In this document: piece after piece, positions 48,565 to 54,868 of the stretch | Position numbering within the stretch: the stretch's first letter is position 1 | Layout of the letters: each line of letters begins with the position of its first letter | Assembly (NCBI RefSeq): GCF_006335005.1 | Contig: NZ_VDMP01000022.1 | Location: 85,957 to 140,824, forward strand | DNA length: 54,868 nt | Reading direction: 5' to 3' | DNA from: Nocardioides albidus | GTDB lineage: Bacteria > Actinomycetota > Actinomycetes > Propionibacteriales > Nocardioidaceae | The notes under the pieces: generated by a model | Databases searched by the model: none | What the model was told of the DNA's origin: nothing | What the model saw: only the letters and a program-made list of their open reading frames with translations | Translations under genes and position numbers: made by a program

Positions 48565-49308
48565 ATGGCATTCCTGGAGATCGACGACGTCCACAAGTCC
48601 TACGGCTCCTTCCAGGTGCTGCGCGGGGTCAGCCTGGAGGTCAACAAGCACGAGGTCGTCTGCCTGATCGGCGCGTCCGGGTCCGGCAAGTCGACGCTGC
48701 TGCGCACGATCAACGCCCTCGAGCCGATCAGCGCCGGCCGGATCAAGGTCGACGGCGACGTCGTGACCGGACCCGGCGTCGACGTCAACCGGCTGCGCCG
48801 CAACGTGGGGATGGTGTTCCAGTCCTACAACCTGTTCCCGCACATGAGCGTGCTGCAGAACGTCACGCTCGCGCCGACCAAGGTCGGGGGAGTGGGACGC
48901 GCCGAGGCCGAGGAGCGCGCTCTCGAGCTGCTTGAGCGCGTCGGCATGCGCGACAAGGCCGGCAGCTACCCGGACGCCCTGTCCGGCGGGCAGCAGCAGC
49001 GGGTCGCCATCGTGCGCGCCCTCGCCACCAGCCCGCAGGTGCTGCTCCTCGACGAGATCACCGCGGCTCTCGACCCCGAGCTGGTCGGGGACGTGCTGGG
49101 CATCGTGCGCGAGCTCGCCGCCGACGGGCTGACCATGCTGCTGGCCACCCACGAGATGGGCTTCGCGCGTGAGGTCGCCTCCCAGGTCTGCTTCCTGCAC
49201 CAGGGCTCGATCCTGGAGCGGGGCAGCGCCGAGCAGATCTTCGAGGACCCGCAGGAGGAGCGCACGCGCCAGTTCCTGGGCCGCGTGCTGGCCTCCGGCC
49301 GCCTCTGA
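48565..49308 (+). CDS. Amino-acid-type ABC ATPase (GlnQ family)
   Basis: ATPase of the importer, 247 aa. Walker A GASGSGKST, Q-loop VFQSYNLFPHMS, signature LSGGQQQRVAIVRAL, Walker B VLLLDEITAALDPE and switch ATHEMGFAREV. Walker B carries Ile-Thr where many have Pro-Thr, a minor variant. The ATG lies 1 bp after the permease stop. Confidence 0.94.
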   Translation: MAFLEIDDVHKSYGSFQVLRGVSLEVNKHEVVCLIGASGSGKSTLLRTINALEPISAGRIKVDGDVVTGPGVDVNRLRRNVGMVFQSYNLFPHMSVLQNVTLAPTKVGGVGRAEAEERALELLERVGMRDKAGSYPDALSGGQQQRVAIVRALATSPQVLLLDEITAALDPELVGDVLGIVRELAADGLTMLLATHEMGFAREVASQVCFLHQGSILERGSAEQIFEDPQEERTRQFLGRVLASGRL

Positions 49309-49359
49309 TCCACGGGTGCCGTGCCCGCTCCGAGCGGGTGCGAACCCCTGTCCCCATAT

Positions 49360-49379
49360 TTGACTGATGCATCAATCAA
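49360..49379. promoter_or_regulatory. TetR operator, site 3 (acyl-CoA dehydrogenase operon)
   Basis: TTGACTGATGCATCAATCAA; its two 10-bp halves are complementary at 9 of 10 positions. TTGACT could be the -35. It ends 22 bp before the dehydrogenase ATG. Confidence 0.65.
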
Positions 49380-49401
49380 GAATTCTGAGCAGGAGAACCC
49401 G

Positions 49402-50568
49402 ATGAGCCACACCATCCGCGACGGCATCGCACTGACCGAGGAGCAGCGGGAGTTCGTCGCGCTGGCGCGCGACTTCGCCGAGCGCGAGATCCGCCCCCGC
49501 GCCCGCGAGGTCGACGAGGCCGACACCGAGTCGCCCCTGGACCTGTGGGCCAAGGCCGCGCAGATCGGGCTGGCGTCGTACATGCTCCCGGCCGAGTACG
49601 GCGGCGGCGGGATCACCGACCTCGTCACGCAGTGCCTGGTCCAGCAGGAGCTCTGCTACGGCGACGTGGGCATCGGCAACTTCCTCACCTCCAGCGCCTT
49701 CTTCGCCGGACCGGTCGAGGCGCTGGGCAACGAGGAGCAGAAGAAGCGCTGGCTCACCCCGCTGACCGGCGACAACCCGCCGGTCACGGCGCTCGCCGTC
49801 ACCGAGCCGGGCGTCGGCTCGGACTCGGCCGCGCTGCAGACCCGCGCCGTGCGCGAGGGCGACGAGTACGTCCTCAACGGCCAGAAGACGTGGATCTCCA
49901 ACGCGCCCTACGCGAAGTGGATCATCGTGTTCGCCACCGTCGACGCCTCGCTGCGCTCGCGCGGTGTCACCGCCTTCGTCGTCGACCGCGACCTGCCCGG
50001 CGTCACCATCGGCCAGCCGATGAAGAAGATGGGCCAGCGTGGCATCTGCAACGCCGAGGTGTTCCTCGAGGACGTGCGGGTCCCGCTCGAGTCCCGCCTC
50101 GGCGAGGAGGGCCAGGGCTTCTACGGCCTGATGCGCACCTTCGACGCCTCGCGCATCCTCATCGGCGCCGGCGCCACCGGCCTCTCCCGGGCCGCGCTCG
50201 ACCAGGCCACGGCGTACGCCAAGGAGCGCACCCAGTTCGGCAAGCCGATCATCGAGCACCAGGCCGTCGCCTTCCGCCTGGCCGACATGGCCGCCAAGAC
50301 GGACGTCTCGCACCTGGTGACGATGCGCGCCGCGCGGCTCTACGACCAGGGCGAGATGACCGCCATGGAGTCGGCCGTCGCCAAGCTCACCGCCTCGGAG
50401 AACACCACCTGGGTCACCAACGCCGCCCTGTCGGTCCACGGCGGCTGGGGCTACAGCCGGGAGTTCCTCCTGGAGAAGTGGGTCCGCGACGCGAAGCTCG
50501 AGGAGCTCGAAGAGGGCACCAGCGACATCCAGCGGCTGATCATCTCCCGGGCGGTCGCAGCCCGATGA
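49402..50568 (+). CDS. Acyl-CoA dehydrogenase
   Basis: FAD enzyme, 388 aa, that makes enoyl-CoA and passes electrons to ETF (etfBA lies elsewhere in this window). Motifs: [34 protein letters not shown], the CoA-binding ERTQFGKPIIEHQAVAFRLA, and the catalytic Glu near the C-terminus in EELEEGTSDIQRLIISR. The ATG follows an AGGAG. It starts a second operon of the TetR regulon and overlaps the acyl-CoA synthetase gene (ATGA). Confidence 0.93.
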   Translation: MSHTIRDGIALTEEQREFVALARDFAEREIRPRAREVDEADTESPLDLWAKAAQIGLASYMLPAEYGGGGITDLVTQCLVQQELCYGDVGIGNFLTSSAFFAGPVEALGNEEQKKRWLTPLTGDNPPVTALAVTEPGVGSDSAALQTRAVREGDEYVLNGQKTWISNAPYAKWIIVFATVDASLRSRGVTAFVVDRDLPGVTIGQPMKKMGQRGICNAEVFLEDVRVPLESRLGEEGQGFYGLMRTFDASRILIGAGATGLSRAALDQATAYAKERTQFGKPIIEHQAVAFRLADMAAKTDVSHLVTMRAARLYDQGEMTAMESAVAKLTASENTTWVTNAALSVHGGWGYSREFLLEKWVRDAKLEELEEGTSDIQRLIISRAVAAR

Positions 50569-52646
50569 GCCTCTCCTCCTTCTCCGACCCGCGCTCGGTG
50601 GCGGTCGTCGGAGCCTCGGCCGACCCCGCCAAGTGGGGCTACTGGCTGGCCCGCGGCGCCCTCCGTGGCGCGGGCCGACGCCGGGTCCACCTGGTCAACG
50701 CGAAGGGCGCGACCATCGACGGCGCCCCCTCGGTCCGCTCGCTCGACGAGCTCACCGAGGCCCCCGAGCTGGTGGTGCTCAGCGCTCCCGCGGCGACGGT
50801 CCCCGACGTGATCGACCGCGCCCTCGCGATGGGCACGAAGGGCTTCCTCGGCATCACCGCCGGCATCGACGCCGCCCACGGCGAGCCGGGCCTGGAGCGC
50901 CGGCTCGCGGAGCGGATCCGCGCCGCCGGCGCCCGGATCGTCGGGCCCAACTGTCTGGGCCTGTACGACGCCGCGACCGATCTCGACCTCGCGTGGGGCA
51001 CCTTCGCGCCCGGCCAGCTCGCGGTGATCTCCCAGTCCGGACAGCTCGGCCTCGAGCTGGCCGGGCTCGCGGCCCACGAGGGTCTCGGCATCTCCCGGTT
51101 CGTGTCGGTCGGCAACCAGGTCGACGTGATGGCGGCCGAGCTGCTCGAGGACCTCGTCGGTCACGAGCAGACCCGCGCGGTCGTGCTCTACCTCGAGAGC
51201 TTCACCGACGCTCGCGGCCTCGTCGCGACCATGGCCCGGCTGCGCGAGGCCGGGAAGCCGGTCGTCGTGCTCACGGTGGGCGCGAGCGAGGCCAGCAGGG
51301 CGGCGGCACAGTCCCACACCGGCGCGCTGACCGCGGCGACCGACGTCGTGCGGGCCGCGTGCCGCGCGGCCGGGGCGGCGCTCGTCGACACCCCGGCCCA
51401 GGCGGTCGAGCTCGCGCACCTGCTGCTCGGTGGACCGCTCCCGACCGGTCGCCGGGTCGCGATCGTCAGCGACAGCGGCGGCCAGGGCGCCATCGCGGCC
51501 GACACCTTCGCGCGCCACGCCCTGCAGGTGCCGCGCCTCTCGGAGGCCACCCGCCGGACCCTGGCCGACCTCCTGCCCGCGACCGCGGCCGTCGCCAACC
51601 CGGTCGACCTGGCCGGGGCGGGCGAGCAGGACCTGTCGACCTACGCCCGCGTGGTCGACGTCCTCGCCCGCAGCGGGGAGGTCGAGTCGGTCGTCCTCTC
51701 CGGCTACTTCGGTTGCTACGGCGCCGACACGCCCGCCCTGGTCGAGCGCGAGCTCGAGGTCGTGGGCGCGCTCGCCGGGGTCGTCGGCGCCCACGGCCGG
51801 CCGGTCGTCGTGCACAGCATGAGCCACGACTCCGTCGCCGTGCGCTCGATGCGGCAGCAGGCGGTGCCGACCCTCCACACCATCGATGCGGTCGCGCGCT
51901 CCCTCGAGCTCGCGACCACCATGGCCGAGGACGCCGCGCGCCCCCTGCCCGGGCCCGTCGCGCCGGCGAGCGCCGACTCCGGCAAGGCGCTCGACTACCT
52001 GGCCGGACGGGACCGGGTCTGCGCCGCGGGCGTCACCTACCCGCCGGCCGCCCCGGTCCGGACGGTCGAGGACCTGCGCGCCGCGACGGCGACCCTGCGC
52101 GCGCCGTACGTCCTCAAGGCCGGCTGGATCGAGCACAAGACCGAGGTCGGCGGCGTCGCCGTCGGCCTGCCCGACGCGGCCGCCGCGGAGGCCGCCCTCG
52201 TCACGATGCGCGAGCGCCTCGGCGAGGGTGAGTACGTCCTCGAGGAGCTCGACCGTCAGCGCGACACGGTGGAGCTGATCGTCGGCGCTCGCCGCGACGA
52301 GTCCTTCGGCCCCGTGGCGCTGGTCGGCCTGGGCGGGGTCCAGGCCGAGCTCTACCGCGACGTGCGGATCGCGCTCGCCCCGGTGGGCGAGGACGAGGCG
52401 CGGACCATGATCGAGTCGCTGCGGGCCTACCCGCTCCTCGACGGCTGGCGCGGTCGGCCCGTGGTCGACGTCGACGCGGCCGCCGCCGTGGTCTCCGCCG
52501 TCTCGCGGCTCCTCGCCGAGGATCCCGATCTCGTCGAGTGCGAGATCAACCCGCTCCGGGTCGGGCCGGAGGGAGCCGTCGCCGTCGACGCTCTCGTTCT
52601 GGCCGCCCACCCCACCGACGCCGACATCCCAGGAGACGAGTCATGA
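50565..52646 (+). CDS. NDP-forming acyl-CoA synthetase (acetate-CoA ligase family)
   Basis: A 693-aa fusion of the alpha and beta parts of the ADP-forming acetyl-CoA synthetase family: CoA-binding Rossmann domain (SVAVVGASADPAKWGYWLAR), ligase-CoA domains with the phosphorylated His251 in AQSHTGALTAATD, and a C-terminal ATP-grasp domain from about 475 (PYVLKAGWIEHKTEVGGVAV). The family activates short acids with ATP or works in reverse. The acid is unknown. It is coupled on both sides (ATGA). Confidence 0.9.
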   Translation: MSLSSFSDPRSVAVVGASADPAKWGYWLARGALRGAGRRRVHLVNAKGATIDGAPSVRSLDELTEAPELVVLSAPAATVPDVIDRALAMGTKGFLGITAGIDAAHGEPGLERRLAERIRAAGARIVGPNCLGLYDAATDLDLAWGTFAPGQLAVISQSGQLGLELAGLAAHEGLGISRFVSVGNQVDVMAAELLEDLVGHEQTRAVVLYLESFTDARGLVATMARLREAGKPVVVLTVGASEASRAAAQSHTGALTAATDVVRAACRAAGAALVDTPAQAVELAHLLLGGPLPTGRRVAIVSDSGGQGAIAADTFARHALQVPRLSEATRRTLADLLPATAAVANPVDLAGAGEQDLSTYARVVDVLARSGEVESVVLSGYFGCYGADTPALVERELEVVGALAGVVGAHGRPVVVHSMSHDSVAVRSMRQQAVPTLHTIDAVARSLELATTMAEDAARPLPGPVAPASADSGKALDYLAGRDRVCAAGVTYPPAAPVRTVEDLRAATATLRAPYVLKAGWIEHKTEVGGVAVGLPDAAAAEAALVTMRERLGEGEYVLEELDRQRDTVELIVGARRDESFGPVALVGLGGVQAELYRDVRIALAPVGEDEARTMIESLRAYPLLDGWRGRPVVDVDAAAAVVSAVSRLLAEDPDLVECEINPLRVGPEGAVAVDALVLAAHPTDADIPGDES

Positions 52647-53443
52647 GTGAGTCCACCGAGTTCGCCGGCAAGGTCGCGCTGGTCACAGGCGGCGGATCGG
52701 GCATCGGCCGCGCCATCGCCGTGCGGTACGCCGAGGGCGGCGGCGACGTCGTCGTGCTCGGTCGTCGCACCGAGCCGCTCGAGGAGACCGTCCGCCTCGC
52801 CGAGAAGCACGGCGTCCGCGCGGGCTTCGCGAGCTGCGACGTCCGCGACGCCGACGCGGTCACCGCGGCCGTGGACGGCGTGGCCGCCGACTTCGGCCGG
52901 ATCGACGCCCTCGTCAACAACGCGGCCGGCAACTTCGTCTGCCCGGCCGAGGACCTCTCGCCGGGCGGCTGGCGCGCCGTGGTCGACATCGTCCTCAACG
53001 GCACGTTCTACGCGACCCGCGCGGCCGCGCAGCACATGCTCGCGCAGGGCGGGGGCTCGATCCTCAACGTGATCGCCTCCTACGCCTGGCACGGGCACCC
53101 CGGCACGGTCCACAGCGCCGCGGCCAAGGGCGGCATCCTCGCCATGACCCGCACCCTCGCGTCCGAGTGGGGGGCGCGCGGCGTGCGCGTCAACTGCATC
53201 TCGCCCGGCCCGACCGAGACCGAGGGCGCCGGCGCCGCGCTCTGGCCGACCGAGCAGGACCGCGCGCGGGTGCTCGGCTCGGTGCCCGCCGCGCGGTTCA
53301 CCACGCCGGAGGAGGTCGCCGAGTCGGCCGCCTTCCTGCTCGACCCGCGGCGCGCGGGCTACATCACCGGTGACGTGTTGAGCGTCGACGGCGGGCAGTG
53401 GCTCGGCAAGGTCGTCTACGCCGACTCGTCGAAGGGATCCTGA
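52643..53443 (+). CDS. FadH-like 2,4-dienoyl-CoA reductase (SDR)
   Basis: SDR of 266 aa. The Rossmann motif is TGGGSGIGRAIAVRYAEGG and NNAAGNFVCPAEDLS is typical of the YkuF/FadH and DECR branch. The usual catalytic Tyr of YxxxK is absent: the segment reads VHSAAAKGGILAMTRTLASE, with Lys kept. This is normal for 2,4-dienoyl-CoA reductases. The ATG overlaps the synthetase stop (ATGA). Confidence 0.88.
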   Translation: MSESTEFAGKVALVTGGGSGIGRAIAVRYAEGGGDVVVLGRRTEPLEETVRLAEKHGVRAGFASCDVRDADAVTAAVDGVAADFGRIDALVNNAAGNFVCPAEDLSPGGWRAVVDIVLNGTFYATRAAAQHMLAQGGGSILNVIASYAWHGHPGTVHSAAAKGGILAMTRTLASEWGARGVRVNCISPGPTETEGAGAALWPTEQDRARVLGSVPAARFTTPEEVAESAAFLLDPRRAGYITGDVLSVDGGQWLGKVVYADSSKGS

Positions 53444-53448
53444 CCGCC

Positions 53449-54868
53449 ATGACGCTCATGACCGGGGGAGAGGCCCTCGTCGCCGCGCTGGCCGCGCACG
53501 GTGTCGACGTCGCCTTCGGCATCCCCGGCACCCACAACCTCGAGATCTACAAGCACCTGCCCGGCCACGGCGTGCGTCACGTGAGCACGCGGCACGAGCA
53601 GGGCGCCGGGTACGCCGCCGACGGCTACGCCCGCACGACCGGACGGGTCGGCGTCGCGATCGTCACCAGCGGCCCGGCGCTGCTCAACGCCGCGACCGCG
53701 GTGGGACAGGCCTACTCCGACTCGATCCCGGTCCTCGTCGTCTCGCCCGGCCTGCCGCTGCGGCACCCCGCCACCGGCAACGGGCTGCTCCACGAGACCC
53801 GGGACCAGCAGGCGGCGATGGCCGCGGTCGCGGCAGCGAGCCTGCGCCCGACCAGCGTCGCCGAGATCCCCACGACGGTCGCCCAGGCGTTCTCGATCAT
53901 GACCTCGGGCCGGCCGCGTCCGGTGCACCTCGAGGTCCCTCTCGACGTGCTCGAGGAGACCGCCGAGGTCGTGACGGTCGCGCCGGTCGCGGCCGCACCG
54001 CTCCGCGCGCCGGACGGCTCCGTGACCGCCGCGGCAGCCCTGCTGGCGGACGCCGCCGCGCCGGTGCTGCTCGTCGGCGGCGGTGCCCGGGGTGCGGCCC
54101 CGCAGGTGCAGGCACTCGCCGAGCGGCTCGGCGCGCTCGTCGTCTCCACCACCAACGGCAAGGGCGTTCTGCCCGAGGACCACCCGCTCGCGCTCGGCGC
54201 CGGCATCCACCTGCCGGCCGTGAAGGCGCTGGTCGAGGAGGCCGACGTCGTCGTGGCGATCGGCACCGAGCTCGCCCCCGCCGACCTCTGGTACGGCCCC
54301 CTGCCGGTCGACGGCAAGCTGGTCCGCATCGACGTCGACCCCGTCGCCATGCTCACCAACGCCACCCCGTCGGTCGCCGTCCTCGGCGACGCCGCGCTCG
54401 CGATCGACGCCCTGCTGGCTGCGCTGTCGGGGCTCCGCCCGGGCGAGCCGGCCCGTCCGGACGCCGCCGGCTGGCGGGAGCGCAAGGCCAAGGACGCCCA
54501 GGCCGAGGGCGCCGAGTGGCTCGACGTCGTCGCGGCCCTGGCGGCCGCCGTACCCCGTGACGTCGTGATGGCGACCGACAACGCCATGGCCTGCTATCTC
54601 GGCACGCTCGCCGGCCTCCCGACGCACACCCCGGCGTCGTACCTCTTCCCGACCGGCTTCGGCACCCTCGGGTTCGGCCTGCCGGCCGGCATCGGCGCCA
54701 AGGTCGGCGACCCCGACCGGCCCGTCGTCGCGATGCTGGGGGACGGTGGTGTCATGTTCACCGTCGCCGAGCTGGCCACCGCCGCGGAGCTCGGCATCGC
54801 CCTGCCCGTGGTGGTCGTCGACAACTCCGGCTACGGCGAGATCCGCAACGAGATGGCCGAGCGCGGCG
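53449..54868 (+). CDS. Thiamine-pyrophosphate enzyme, partial at the 3' end
   Basis: The frame stays open to the window end, 473 aa seen of about 530. The N-terminal PYR domain has FGIPGTHNLEIYKHL and the catalytic Glu in TRHEQGAGYAADGYARTTG; the central domain follows; the PP domain begins with MLGDGGVMFTVAELATAAEL and the metal-binding Asn in VVVDNSGYG. The family includes acetolactate synthase, benzoylformate decarboxylase and 5-guanidino-2-oxopentanoate decarboxylase; the sequence favours a decarboxylase of a 2-oxo acid over acetolactate synthase, but this is not certain. It starts 5 bp after the SDR stop and closes the visible part of the operon. Confidence 0.85.
   Translation, partial: MTLMTGGEALVAALAAHGVDVAFGIPGTHNLEIYKHLPGHGVRHVSTRHEQGAGYAADGYARTTGRVGVAIVTSGPALLNAATAVGQAYSDSIPVLVVSPGLPLRHPATGNGLLHETRDQQAAMAAVAAASLRPTSVAEIPTTVAQAFSIMTSGRPRPVHLEVPLDVLEETAEVVTVAPVAAAPLRAPDGSVTAAAALLADAAAPVLLVGGGARGAAPQVQALAERLGALVVSTTNGKGVLPEDHPLALGAGIHLPAVKALVEEADVVVAIGTELAPADLWYGPLPVDGKLVRIDVDPVAMLTNATPSVAVLGDAALAIDALLAALSGLRPGEPARPDAAGWRERKAKDAQAEGAEWLDVVAALAAAVPRDVVMATDNAMACYLGTLAGLPTHTPASYLFPTGFGTLGFGLPAGIGAKVGDPDRPVVAMLGDGGVMFTVAELATAAELGIALPVVVVDNSGYGEIRNEMAERG

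Overview
The window comes from a high-GC actinomycete, most likely Nocardioides or a close relative in the Nocardioidaceae. This is inferred from the very GC-rich third codon positions, many leaderless genes with a TANNNT hexamer 6-7 nt before the start codon, polyphosphate glucokinase, the nadD-rsfS-phosphatase-tRNA-Ala order, the furA-katG pair and a Leu-codon attenuator before leuS. No phage, insertion sequence or CRISPR array is visible, and coding density is high.

Layout: (1) 1-14270, mostly housekeeping: glycogen debranching glgX (minus strand), an enoyl-CoA hydratase with a small membrane protein, etfBA, a secreted phospholipase-D-like protein, proA, a CDP-alcohol phosphatidyltransferase with a small VTT-like membrane protein, a 109-bp tandem repeat, a 54-aa membrane protein, nadD-rsfS-histidine phosphatase, tRNA-Ala(GGC), selO and a diacylglycerol-kinase-like gene. 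(2) 14262-24094, an alpha-glucoside regulon: ppgK divergent from a GH13 alpha-glucosidase and a LacI regulator, then a minus-strand MalE-MalF-MalG-MalK-PfkB operon divergent from a second, paralogous LacI regulator. CTTGCAG boxes lie in both divergent promoter regions. (3) 24107-36076: a FAD amine-oxidase-like gene, a PucR regulator, and an operon divergent from it that encodes a NitT/TauT-type ABC importer, two large cytoplasmic arylsulfatases, a formylglycine-generating enzyme and two DUF202 membrane proteins. This looks like a self-contained organosulfate uptake and desulfation unit.

(4) 36104-43302: a convergent terminator, a small membrane protein, furA-katG with a Fur-type palindrome, a small acetyltransferase plus an AhpD-like gene, a Tat-exported PhoX-like phosphatase, a block of 32-bp repeats with a long hairpin, an SDR, and a Leu-rich leaderless leader peptide with a terminator ahead of leuS. 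(5) 43303-54868: leuS, then a TetR regulator and two transcription units: a polar amino-acid-type ABC importer, and acyl-CoA dehydrogenase, NDP-forming acyl-CoA synthetase, FadH-like reductase and a TPP enzyme cut by the window end. A related 20-bp palindrome-like site precedes the TetR gene, the importer and the dehydrogenase, so the three probably form one regulon.

The most notable items are the organosulfate unit with its own sulfatase-activating enzyme, the TetR regulon with an uncharacterised catabolic operon, the alpha-glucoside locus with two LacI paralogues and two kinases, and the leuS attenuator. All functions are read from the sequence and from family knowledge; no database search was run.
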